Shown here piece by piece: positions 41,695 through 49,681 of a DNA stretch of 64,000 bases. The DNA lies in contig JAEZKQ010000023.1 in the NCBI GenBank assembly GCA_023436115.1, forward strand, positions 1-64,000, read 5' to 3'. The position numbers were made by a program, and so were the translations under genes. Source of the stretch: Bacillota bacterium. Its GTDB lineage: Bacteria > Bacillota > Clostridia > Christensenellales > SZUA-584. The first letter of the stretch is position 1. Each line of letters begins with the position of its first letter. Below the pieces are notes generated by a model. It was not told where the DNA came from. It was given only the letters and a program-made list of their open reading frames with translations, and made no database searches.

Positions 41695-43016
41695 TTGTTT
41701 TTTCTGTTCTTCATAAAATCGACAATTCTACCAGTTAGGTATTTTTCAAGATCAGGATGTTTAATTAAATCTCGATATTTTGAATCTGTTTCAAAACGTA
41801 ATTTGATACAGTGATAGAGCTCGTCAAATGTCGCTTTAGGATTTTTGCTATTAATGTATGCAGTGACACCACTTATACTTTGCATCATATGCTTTTGATC
41901 ATGCAAATGAAACAAGTCACGAACAATTGTTTTTAATAGCTCATTAGGATCCGGTGCGACTAACACTTGCCCTGTTTTTCTTTTGTGCTCTTTAATCCAT
42001 ATTAATAAGGAGTTCTCCGAAAAATTAATAGTTCCAGATTCAATGAAATTCTCTTTGACATAGCGCTTAAGTTTATTTATATCATGATAACAATCATCAT
42101 GAATTCTGATTTTTGTATTCTTACTCCTAAAGTGACGAAAAAAAGAATCGCCGATCTTCACTATTACATATAAATTATCCTGAAGATGCTCAAGTATTAT
42201 ATTAATAAAATGAATGGATTTAATTGGTTCGTTATGTGAGATTCTATAAAGAAATTGTTCAAAATTGCAGTTGCACTCTGAATAAATGACATTTAAGGTC
42301 ACAATATCAGGGCATGGGAATAGTTTAAAATGAATGATATTATATATAGACAATCGAATAATCTTTTCCCAATCACAAATTTCTCTATAAAAAAGAATCG
42401 CACTTGATACTGGTAACCTTACTGTTCCAGTATTTACGCTTCTATATGGCTTCCAATACTCAAGGCCATCTGTTTTTACGAAATATATATGACCAGGCGG
42501 AAGGACATTTTCTAAAGCATAAAAGCAAGCCATGTAAGATGTATTCGCGGAATCATGTATTTCTTCGATAAGGGCACTTAAGTCATCTGAACTTAAATCG
42601 AAATTGCTCTTTAGCCAAGGCGTTGGCATTAGTAGTTCTGATGCAAACGTGTTAGCCTCCAATTCCTGTGTGTTAATCATCTGTTGACCTTGAATACGAA
42701 CCGAAGGATCATCAAGAGAACATAAATCTACACCTGTATGCCAAGGGATACGAATATGTCCAATTTCATGTGCTAGAGTAAACCTACGCCGCGGCTCATA
42801 TACCATTCCACTATTTAAAACAATTTCAGGTGGATTATTTTTGAGTTTACATAACCCGTCTATACCTAGATAGTTCTCTTCATACTTCACGGAAATATTT
42901 TCATTTTTGATAATTACATCCAAATCGACGGGCACGGATAATTTATGCTTTAAAAACAGCTTTATTGCTCTTTTTCTTACAAGTGTTAGCTTATTCGTTT
43001 CCATTTTTATCGTCAT
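41688..43016 (-). CDS. ImmA/IrrE family metallopeptidase with long C-terminal region
   Basis: A 442-residue predicted zinc peptidase. The catalytic HEIGH motif is at residues 83-87 (RRRFTLAHEIGHIRIP), and the third ligand is expected in NTQELEANTFASELLMP near residue 120. Family members cleave repressors or antitoxins to switch on mobile elements, or control stress responses. About 300 residues follow the peptidase core, with no domain I recognise; ordinary ImmA proteins are much shorter. It is the last gene of a three-gene operon and overlaps the preceding gene by 26 bases; ATG 43004 is an alternative start. The gene is markedly AT-rich compared with flanking genes. Confidence 0.85.
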   Translation of the reverse strand: MTIKMETNKLTLVRKRAIKLFLKHKLSVPVDLDVIIKNENISVKYEENYLGIDGLCKLKNNPPEIVLNSGMVYEPRRRFTLAHEIGHIRIPWHTGVDLCSLDDPSVRIQGQQMINTQELEANTFASELLMPTPWLKSNFDLSSDDLSALIEEIHDSANTSYMACFYALENVLPPGHIYFVKTDGLEYWKPYRSVNTGTVRLPVSSAILFYREICDWEKIIRLSIYNIIHFKLFPCPDIVTLNVIYSECNCNFEQFLYRISHNEPIKSIHFINIILEHLQDNLYVIVKIGDSFFRHFRSKNTKIRIHDDCYHDINKLKRYVKENFIESGTINFSENSLLIWIKEHKRKTGQVLVAPDPNELLKTIVRDLFHLHDQKHMMQSISGVTAYINSKNPKATFDELYHCIKLRFETDSKYRDLIKHPDLEKYLTGRIVDFMKNRKNKF

Positions 43017-43308
43017 TTCTTAGCTTTTCAATTTCATCAATTGAATAAGATCTTGCTGCTATACGTTCATCATTAGACATACTTTTGAAACTCTCAAAAG
43101 GAATCCCGTCCACTCGACATCTTAAAATGTCCCGAAATATAGAGTCGTCATTTTTTAACCACTCTTCATATTCATATTTTGTCATACCTAAGAATTCTCT
43201 AAGTGAAATTCCAGTTTCGTTGTTATGCCAATATGTAACATACTCATTAATTTCCTCAAGATCGGTTTCACCATATAGACAATCATAAATAAAATTTTTA
43301 TCGTACAT
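42991..43308 (-). CDS. Acidic 105-residue protein, candidate immunity protein or antitoxin
   Basis: A small acidic protein rich in Asp and Glu with no signal or membrane segment. I do not recognise a family. The middle part, ISLREFLGMTKYEYEEWLKN, could form a compact helix-turn-helix-like unit. It lies directly after the colicin E3-like toxin gene, and its ATG overlaps the toxin stop region by 11 bases, which is where an immunity gene or antitoxin gene normally sits. Acidic character suits binding to a basic nuclease. It could alternatively be the substrate of the downstream peptidase. Confidence 0.65.
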   Translation of the reverse strand: MYDKNFIYDCLYGETDLEEINEYVTYWHNNETGISLREFLGMTKYEYEEWLKNDDSIFRDILRCRVDGIPFESFKSMSNDERIAARSYSIDEIEKLRNDDKNGNE

Positions 43309-43528
43309 TTAGTTTTCTCCCTTTATCCGCATCCTTAATATAATGACCATCGATTGCATCGATAGCGCCTAAATGATAACCCGATTTATTATACACTTCG
43401 ATTTCCCCATGAAGCTCATCCCATTGATAATACTTGTTATTCGCACGATAAGTAATGCGACCATCAATAAAATTATACTTCTCACAAGTATCTAAAAAAC
43501 AGGGCTTTGGCTTGGGGATATAGGGCAA
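43298..43528 (-). CDS. Stand-alone colicin E3-like ribonuclease domain (76 residues)
   Basis: The protein matches the cytotoxic domain of colicin E3, which cuts 16S rRNA in the decoding centre. The signature YYQWDELHGEIEVYNKSGYH carries the Asp, His and Glu at D37, H40 and E44 with the same spacing as the known catalytic D510, H513 and E517 of colicin E3. The matching arginine is R71 in ADKGRKLN (R545 in colicin E3). There are no translocation, receptor or secretion domains, so it would act inside the cell that makes it, as a toxin of a toxin-antitoxin-type module. The start is a TTG at 43528 with AGGAG eight bases upstream. It is the first gene of the cassette. Confidence 0.82.
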   Translation of the reverse strand: MPYIPKPKPCFLDTCEKYNFIDGRITYRANNKYYQWDELHGEIEVYNKSGYHLGAIDAIDGHYIKDADKGRKLNVR

Positions 43529-43711
43529 TTCTATTTCTCCTAAAAAAAGTTATATTCATATTATACCATAAAATAGTATGAGGTAAATAACATAAAAGTA
43601 GTCCATTTATTTCGGATTTAATATCAAGAACAGTAAAAAAGAGTTTTTTATATTATCCCCGCCCCTTTTGCACACGTATCAGAAAAACTGAATATAGTAA
43701 AGGGAATAAGC

Positions 43712-44479
43712 ATGAAAGGCAAGTGTTTAAAAATGAGTTGTTATCAGCGTACATACCGCAATATGCCCAACAACGCAGAGCCCATTGTTCAGACAGAAGC
43801 AGCTGTTTTTGTGCCGGGTCTTGGCGACGAAGCCCCCGATTTTACAGCGATGACAACCGATGGCGTGAAAAGCCTGTCCGATTTCCGCGGAAGATGGGTG
43901 ATATTGTTCTCTCATCCCGGAGATTTTACTCCGGTCTGCACCACGGAATTCATCGCGTTTGCTCAGCGCTATCAGGATTTCGTCGACAGGAATGCACAGC
44001 TGATGGGTCTCTCGATCGACTCAAACGCTTCGCATATCGCGTGGATCATCAATATATACCGCAATACGGGCATCGAGATTCCGTTTCCCATCATTGAAGA
44101 CCGGGATATGGCGATCGCCCGGATGTATGGCATGATACAGCCGGGGGTTAGTGGTACTGAAACGGTACGTAATGTGTTCTTTATCGACCCGAACGGCATC
44201 ATACGTGCCAAGCTCATCTATCCGCTCACGAATGGACGTAATATCGGAGAGATTTTGCGCCTGCTGGATGCGATGCAGACGACAGACGCGCAGAAGGTGG
44301 CCACGCCGGCCAACTGGCGGCCGGGTTATCCGACAATTATACCGGCACCACGTACGGTCAGCGCGGCGATGGAACGGCTCGATTCGGGAAACAATTGCAT
44401 GGATTGGTATCTGTGCTACAACGAAGCAGGTGAAAAACTGGTCAGCAACAAAAGCAACACACCACAGACATTGACCTGA
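43712..44479 (+). CDS. Prx6-type peroxiredoxin with archaeal-like C-terminal cysteines
   Basis: A 255-residue thiol peroxidase. The peroxidatic cysteine is C76 in SHPGDFTPVCTTEF. Two further cysteines, C229 and C235 (CMDWYLC), have the spacing of the C-terminal pair in the archaeal ApTPx enzyme. It reduces hydrogen peroxide and organic peroxides, useful for an anaerobe meeting oxygen. The true start may be an ATG slightly downstream. A decayed second copy of part of this gene lies at 41554-41675 across the toxin cassette. Confidence 0.92.
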   Translation: MKGKCLKMSCYQRTYRNMPNNAEPIVQTEAAVFVPGLGDEAPDFTAMTTDGVKSLSDFRGRWVILFSHPGDFTPVCTTEFIAFAQRYQDFVDRNAQLMGLSIDSNASHIAWIINIYRNTGIEIPFPIIEDRDMAIARMYGMIQPGVSGTETVRNVFFIDPNGIIRAKLIYPLTNGRNIGEILRLLDAMQTTDAQKVATPANWRPGYPTIIPAPRTVSAAMERLDSGNNCMDWYLCYNEAGEKLVSNKSNTPQTLT

Positions 44480-44510
44480 AAAGCAAGTGTGTGTAGATAA
44501 GATCGAGGTA

Positions 44511-44556
44511 ACAAAAGTGCATTGCGGATTACATCACAATGCACTTTTGTTTTTGT
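44511..44556 (+). terminator. Intrinsic terminator after the peroxiredoxin gene
   Basis: A perfect 14-base stem (44511-44524 with 44537-44550) followed by TTTTTG. Confidence 0.93.
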
Positions 44557-44722
44557 TAAAGAGCAGGAACACTAGCTTTAATTGAGAAGAACAATGAGCA
44601 TTATTAAAAATAATGTACAGTGCAATACCAAAGGATAAAACCCGTATAGAATAATCACTATAAAGACAAAATAAAACAGCTATATAACCCGCTTTTTTAA
44701 ACCATTATGTTTCACCCTTCAA

Positions 44723-44728
44723 TATAAT
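44723..44728 (+). promoter_or_regulatory. Possible -10 of the sugar transport operon
   Basis: A perfect TATAAT about 110 bases upstream of the first gene; the -35 is poor, as expected for an activator-dependent catabolic operon. No operator palindrome is obvious in 44557-44834. Confidence 0.35.
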
Positions 44729-44834
44729 ACAATCCAAATCACCCGTCATAAATAAGCGTTTAAATACAGAATAAGGAATAAAAGTCCTTTACATGCAAAT
44801 GCTATGGCTAGATAAGGAAAAGAGGGATGAGTCA

Positions 44835-46325
44835 ATGGCTCAAGATGTAAAGCTAAGAGTAATTGATATTGAAAAGTCCTTTCCGGGCGTGAAAGCATTG
44901 GACAAGGTTAACTTCACCGTTAAAAAGGGAACGGTGCATGTGCTTTGCGGGGAAAACGGTGCGGGTAAATCGACGCTGATGAAAATCATCAACGGCATTT
45001 ATAAGCCAGACTCGGGGAAGATTATGATCGACGAAAAAGAGGTCGAGATCAAAAACCCGATTCAGGCAAGGCATCTTGGCATCTCAATGATTTTTCAGGA
45101 GCTTAATTACATACCGGAGCAGACGATTGCGGAGAGCTTGTGCATTGGGAATTGGCCTGTAAATAAACTCGGCAAAGTCAACTGGAAAGAAATAAAAAAG
45201 AACACTGCTGAGCTCTTGAAAGCGGAAGGGTTGAGCTACGATCCGGATACAAAGCTTAAGGAGCTCACTGTGTCTGATGTTCAGATACTTGAAATCATGA
45301 AGGCGATCTCGTATAGCTCAGACATCATCATCATGGACGAGCCGACATCCGCGATTACGCTCAAAGAGGTGGAAGTGCTTTTTAAGAAGATTAACGAGCT
45401 AAAGGCCCGCGGTGTCGCGATCATCTATATTTCACATAAGATGGAGGAAATCTTCAGAATCGCGGACGAAATCACCGTTTTTCGTGACGGTACCGTGGTG
45501 GATTCAAGACCTGTTGATAAGTATGACATGAAAACGGTTATCGCGCAGATGGTAGGCAGGAAGCTCGATGAAAACTTTCCCAAAGAGCAGGTGAAAATCG
45601 GTGAAAAGGTTTTGGACGTGAAGGGCTTAACCGGCAACGGATTTAAGGATATCAGCTTTCATGTAAGTGAAGGCGAAATTGTGGGATTTGCGGGCCTCAT
45701 GGGTGCGGGAAGAACCGAAGTGATGCGCAGCCTTTTCGGACTGGACAAATATGAATCCGGCGAAATCTTTATAAAGGGTAAAAAGGTCAATATTAAAAAC
45801 GTTCGCAGCAGTATCGAGAAAAAGATGGTCATGCTGTCGGAGGACAGGCGGCGTTACGGCATTGTACCGATTCGAAGTGTCCGCGAGAATGTGTCTTTGG
45901 CAAACTTAAAGCGTTTTGTATTTGGCGGTCGGCTGCATGTGAAAATGGAGAACAAAACGATACGTGACTATTGCAGCCGTATGAATGTAAAAACCCCCAC
46001 GCTGGATACTACCGTGGAGGCGCTGAGCGGCGGAAACCAGCAAAAGGTGGTACTCGCAAAATGGATGCTCACCGACCCCGACGTACTGATACTTGATGAA
46101 GCCACGCGCGGTATTGATGTGGGTGCAAAGTATGAGATATATAAGCTCATGGTAGACCTGGCTAAACAGAAAAGAGCGCTTGTGATGGTATCATCCGAAC
46201 TGCCTGAGCTGATCGGCATGTGCGATCGCATCTACGTGATGTCGCGTGGGCGCATAACGGGGGAATTGTCTCGTGAAGGGTTTACTCAGGAGCGTATTAT
46301 GACGCTCGCGACAGCTCAAAAATAA
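44835..46325 (+). CDS. Sugar ABC transporter ATP-binding protein, RbsA/MglA type
   Basis: A 496-residue protein with two ABC domains. The first has Walker A CGENGAGKSTLMK and Walker B IIIMDEPTSAIT; the second has the degenerate GLMGAGRTEVMR and the signature LSGGNQQKVVLAKW with Walker B VLILDEATRGID. This layout is typical of ribose/galactose-class importers. The start at 44835 has GAGGG upstream; an earlier in-frame ATG at 44793 lacks a ribosome site. First gene of a four-gene operon with permease, binding lipoprotein and a polyol-type dehydrogenase. Confidence 0.93.
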   Translation: MAQDVKLRVIDIEKSFPGVKALDKVNFTVKKGTVHVLCGENGAGKSTLMKIINGIYKPDSGKIMIDEKEVEIKNPIQARHLGISMIFQELNYIPEQTIAESLCIGNWPVNKLGKVNWKEIKKNTAELLKAEGLSYDPDTKLKELTVSDVQILEIMKAISYSSDIIIMDEPTSAITLKEVEVLFKKINELKARGVAIIYISHKMEEIFRIADEITVFRDGTVVDSRPVDKYDMKTVIAQMVGRKLDENFPKEQVKIGEKVLDVKGLTGNGFKDISFHVSEGEIVGFAGLMGAGRTEVMRSLFGLDKYESGEIFIKGKKVNIKNVRSSIEKKMVMLSEDRRRYGIVPIRSVRENVSLANLKRFVFGGRLHVKMENKTIRDYCSRMNVKTPTLDTTVEALSGGNQQKVVLAKWMLTDPDVLILDEATRGIDVGAKYEIYKLMVDLAKQKRALVMVSSELPELIGMCDRIYVMSRGRITGELSREGFTQERIMTLATAQK

Positions 46326-46343
46326 GGTTTGGAGAGAGAATGA

Positions 46344-47315
46344 ATGAAGACAAAAGAAATATGGGACAAAATTAAATCAAGATACAGCATTTATATCGTT
46401 TTAGTCGTCATGTTCTTCATCTGCTGGCTGGCGAATAAGAACTTCGTTTCAGTTCAGAACCTGACTAATATATCAAGACAGATTTCAGTGGGGACGATAT
46501 TGGCTTTCGGTGAAACGATATTGATCATATCCGGCATGATTGACCTGTCGTCGGGCTCGGTACTCGCGCTTGCGGGCGTGCTGTCTGTGTCATCGTATCT
46601 GACAACCGGGTCATTATTGCTCGCTTTCCTTGTTGGTGTGGCTGTCGCGGTTGCATGCAACATCATCAGCGGTCTGATTGTGACAAAATATAAAGTGCCG
46701 CCGTTTATCGCCACATTGTCTATGATGGCAATGGCGAGAGGTGCGGCGCTGCTTTATACCAACGGGCAAAACATCTATCAGATCGGAAATTATGTGGAAT
46801 TTGGACAAGGCTATTTACTCGGCATTCCGACACCTGTGATATTTCTGATCGTGACATTGATTGTGACATGGTATCTGCTTCGGCATACGGTATTTGGCCG
46901 TTCGATCTATGCGATAGGCGGGAACGAAGAAGCTGCCGTTGCCTCAGGTATCAATGTCAGAAGCAAAAAACTGCTTGCTTATATCATAAACGGCATTTTT
47001 GTGGGTGTAGCAGGCGTGCTGTTTATGAGCAGAAACAACGTCGGGCTGCCCAATGGTGCTGTGGGCTATGAGTTTACGGCATTGACTGCAGCTGTTATCG
47101 GCGGAACGAGCTTCTCGGGTGGTATCGGTTCGGCGGCAGGAACGCTGGCCGGCGCATTTATCGTGGGCTTCCTTGATAACATCATGGTGCTTTCGGGGGT
47201 GAACTCGTATTTGCAGGAAATTGTCCGCGGCGGGATCATTACATTGGCGGTTGCTTATGATATTTACGCAAAAACTAGGAAAACTAAGAAGAAACTAGGC
47301 AATATTAATGCCTGA
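46344..47315 (+). CDS. Sugar ABC transporter permease, RbsC type
   Basis: A 323-residue membrane protein with about ten hydrophobic segments. Family features: SGMIDLSSGSVLALAGVL near the N-terminus, the EAA-like cytosolic loop YAIGGNEEAAVASGINVRSKKLLAYIING, and FTALTAAVIGGTSFSGGIGSAAGTLAGAF. It forms the membrane channel of the importer. GGAGAG precedes the ATG and the last codons overlap the segment just before the binding-protein gene. Confidence 0.93.
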   Translation: MKTKEIWDKIKSRYSIYIVLVVMFFICWLANKNFVSVQNLTNISRQISVGTILAFGETILIISGMIDLSSGSVLALAGVLSVSSYLTTGSLLLAFLVGVAVAVACNIISGLIVTKYKVPPFIATLSMMAMARGAALLYTNGQNIYQIGNYVEFGQGYLLGIPTPVIFLIVTLIVTWYLLRHTVFGRSIYAIGGNEEAAVASGINVRSKKLLAYIINGIFVGVAGVLFMSRNNVGLPNGAVGYEFTALTAAVIGGTSFSGGIGSAAGTLAGAFIVGFLDNIMVLSGVNSYLQEIVRGGIITLAVAYDIYAKTRKTKKKLGNINA

Positions 47316-47361
47316 CAATATTTCGAGCGGCATGAACTGCTCAAAAACAAGGAGGTATATT

Positions 47362-48396
47362 ATGAAAAAGATTCTGGTACTTATAATGGCAATTGCCTGT
47401 CTGACATTGGCATTTGTCGGCTGTGCGCCGCCTGAGAACAACACAAATCCCAGCGTAGCGCCCAGTGCTGAAGCAAGTGCTCCGGCAAATGGAACACAGG
47501 GAACGACCGAAGAAGCAAATGCTTTTAGGGTTGCTTATATCGCTCGTGCCCAGGCAGACTCTTTCGCAGCATGGCTTGCGAACTCCATCGTGGAAGAATC
47601 TGCGAAATACAACAACATCACAGTTGATGTGTTCGACGGACAGGCGTCCGACGACAAAGAAAACTCTTTGATCGAGAACGCTATCACGAACCAGTATGAT
47701 GCGATCGTTATTCAGCCGAACAACGGTGAAGCTCAGCGTCCGTATGCAGAAAAGGCAGTTGCCGCAGGTATCGTGACAATTACAACCAATGCGAGAATTT
47801 CCGGCATCGAAGGCGCATCGTCCGTTGACGCCGATCCGTATGAACAGGCCGCGGTAAACGCACGGCTGGCTGTGGAGCAGGTTCCCAAAGACGCCAAAGT
47901 GGTTGTGCTGCTGGGACCTCCGGGAAACTTCCACGCGGATGAAAGAAGAAAGAGCTGGCAGGCTGAGTTTTTCGACAAGCGTCCTGATGTGAAGATTGTT
48001 GGCGAAGAAATCGCGAACTGGAATAAGGACGAAGCCATGAATGCAATGGAAACATGGGTTCAGGCAAACGACAAGATCGATGCGATCATCTCGATGAACG
48101 ACAACATGGCAGCCGGTGCACTGGAAGCTGTGAAGGGTAATGCAAAATATGAAAACGTGCTGGCATATGGCGTTGACGGTACTGCCGAGGCTTGTCTGCT
48201 GATTAAAGAAGGCAGAATGACATCGACGAGCCTCCAGAGCGCTTATGACTTAGCGTCGGCAATCCTCGGTACGGTCAATAAGCTGCTCACAGGCGAGGAA
48301 GGTCAGATCGATATGGATATCGAATGCCCGCTGATTACGAAAGACAATGTTGACCAGTATATTGAAATGCATAAAAAGGCCGGTGCGATTAAGTAA
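47362..48396 (+). CDS. Sugar-binding lipoprotein (periplasmic-binding-protein family 4)
   Basis: A 344-residue binding protein: signal peptide with lipobox AFVGC, a short Asn/Pro/Ala/Ser linker, and a two-lobe fold beginning RVAYIARAQADSFAAWLANSIVEE. QYDAIVIQPNNGEAQRPYAEKA and ISMNDNMAAGALEAVKG are typical ribose-type positions. It delivers the sugar to the permease. AAGGAGG precedes ATG 47362; a longer frame begins inside the permease gene. The dehydrogenase that follows suggests a sugar alcohol or keto sugar, but the ligand is not determined. Confidence 0.92.
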   Translation: MKKILVLIMAIACLTLAFVGCAPPENNTNPSVAPSAEASAPANGTQGTTEEANAFRVAYIARAQADSFAAWLANSIVEESAKYNNITVDVFDGQASDDKENSLIENAITNQYDAIVIQPNNGEAQRPYAEKAVAAGIVTITTNARISGIEGASSVDADPYEQAAVNARLAVEQVPKDAKVVVLLGPPGNFHADERRKSWQAEFFDKRPDVKIVGEEIANWNKDEAMNAMETWVQANDKIDAIISMNDNMAAGALEAVKGNAKYENVLAYGVDGTAEACLLIKEGRMTSTSLQSAYDLASAILGTVNKLLTGEEGQIDMDIECPLITKDNVDQYIEMHKKAGAIK

Positions 48397-48420
48397 AGCA
48401 AGCACACTTGAATAGCATGC

Positions 48421-48452
48421 GAATGTACGCTGCAGTTTTACAGCGTACATTC
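48421..48452 (+). other. Intercistronic hairpin between binding-protein and dehydrogenase genes
   Basis: A perfect 12-base stem (48421-48432 with 48441-48452) with an eight-base loop and no T-run. Likely an mRNA-stabilising or partial-termination element that raises binding protein level relative to the downstream enzyme. Confidence 0.65.
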
Positions 48453-48542
48453 ACATTGCGTCTAAAAGCGACATTGGATGAAATGCAAGGTGTCAGCAGC
48501 AAGTATTTTAAAGCTGGATGGTTTGAACGGAGAAAAAGGAAT

Positions 48543-49583
48543 ATGAACAATAAAGCTGTATTTATGCAGGGAACCAACAACATGGTATCAAAAGAAGTGC
48601 CCATGCCCGTGCCGGGTCCTAAAGATGTTGTGGTCAAGGTCGACGTGGTCGGTATATGCGGTTCGGACGTGCATTATTATCAGCACGGGCGAATCGGCGA
48701 TTTTGTGGTAGAGGGTGACTTTATACTGGGCCATGAAGCGGCCGGTGAAGTTGTAGAGATTGGAAGTGACGTGCAGAGCCTTGTCGTGGGAGACCGCGTG
48801 GCGCTTGAGCCGGGTAAAACATGCGGTAAATGCAAGTTTTGCAAGCAGGGAAAATACAATCTTTGCCCTGATGTGGAGTTTTTTGCGACACCGCCTTATC
48901 ATGGTGTGTTCACGAACTACGTCAAGCATCCTGAGGATATGTGCTTTAAGCTGCCTGACAACGTATCAAACACGGAAGGGGCGCTCGTAGAGCCGTTGTC
49001 GGTGGGCCTGCACGCCTCGGGCATGGGAGAAGTGAAGCTGGGCGATACTGTCGTGATATTCGGCGCGGGCTGCATCGGCCTTGTGACGCTGCTTTCATGT
49101 AAAGCCAGGGGCGCTTCCAAGATATTTATTGTGGACGTATTGGAAAACAGGCTGGAGACGGCAAGAAGGCTGGGGGCGACCGAGGCGATCAACGCGAAAG
49201 AATCCGATGCGCTTGCAAGGATCAACGAGCTGACTAATGGGGAGGGCGCCGATGTTGTGATTGAGACAGCAGGTTCCGAAATCACGGTCAAGCAGACGGC
49301 CGAAGTGGTATCAAGAGGCGGCACGATCGTACTGGTCGGCATGACGCCCAAAGATGAAACCTGCTTTAACTTTATGAAGCTCATGGGCAAAGAGGGGCAG
49401 CTAAAAACAATATTCCGTTACCGCAATCTCTATCCTGTGGCGATCAATGCCATTGCCAGCGGCACGATCAATGTGAAGGACATCGTGAGCCATGAGTTCG
49501 ACTTCGATCATATCAAAGAAGCATTCGATTTCGTGGTCGGCAATGCCAAAGATGTGGTCAAAGCTGTCATCAAAATAAGTTAA
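48543..49583 (+). CDS. Zinc-dependent polyol (sorbitol/iditol-type) dehydrogenase
   Basis: A 346-residue medium-chain dehydrogenase. Catalytic zinc residues are expected in VVGICGSDVHYY and LGHEAAGEV; the structural zinc site is CGKCKFCKQGKYNLC; the NAD-binding motif is VIFGAGCIGLVTLL. The HYYQHGRIGDFVV stretch is characteristic of sorbitol/xylitol dehydrogenases. It would oxidise the polyol brought in by the adjacent transporter. AAAGGA lies upstream of ATG 48543. Confidence 0.9.
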   Translation: MNNKAVFMQGTNNMVSKEVPMPVPGPKDVVVKVDVVGICGSDVHYYQHGRIGDFVVEGDFILGHEAAGEVVEIGSDVQSLVVGDRVALEPGKTCGKCKFCKQGKYNLCPDVEFFATPPYHGVFTNYVKHPEDMCFKLPDNVSNTEGALVEPLSVGLHASGMGEVKLGDTVVIFGAGCIGLVTLLSCKARGASKIFIVDVLENRLETARRLGATEAINAKESDALARINELTNGEGADVVIETAGSEITVKQTAEVVSRGGTIVLVGMTPKDETCFNFMKLMGKEGQLKTIFRYRNLYPVAINAIASGTINVKDIVSHEFDFDHIKEAFDFVVGNAKDVVKAVIKIS

Positions 49584-49616
49584 GTGGGAAGCCGAAGATT
49601 TTTCAGAGCAAGCTAT

Positions 49617-49648
49617 AACGCCGGACGATGATGCCCGGCGTTTTTTCT
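49617..49648 (+). terminator. Intrinsic terminator of the sugar operon
   Basis: AACGCCGG pairs with CCGGCGTT, followed by TTTTC. Confidence 0.9.
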
Positions 49649-49681
49649 ATTATTCGGTTTTACCAAAACCAGACTGATCCT

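Noticed and set aside
41676..43600. Cassette as a prophage or insertion-sequence remnant because of the ImmA-like gene
   Set aside because: No repressor, integrase, transposase or terminal repeats are present; the three genes form a closed operon instead.
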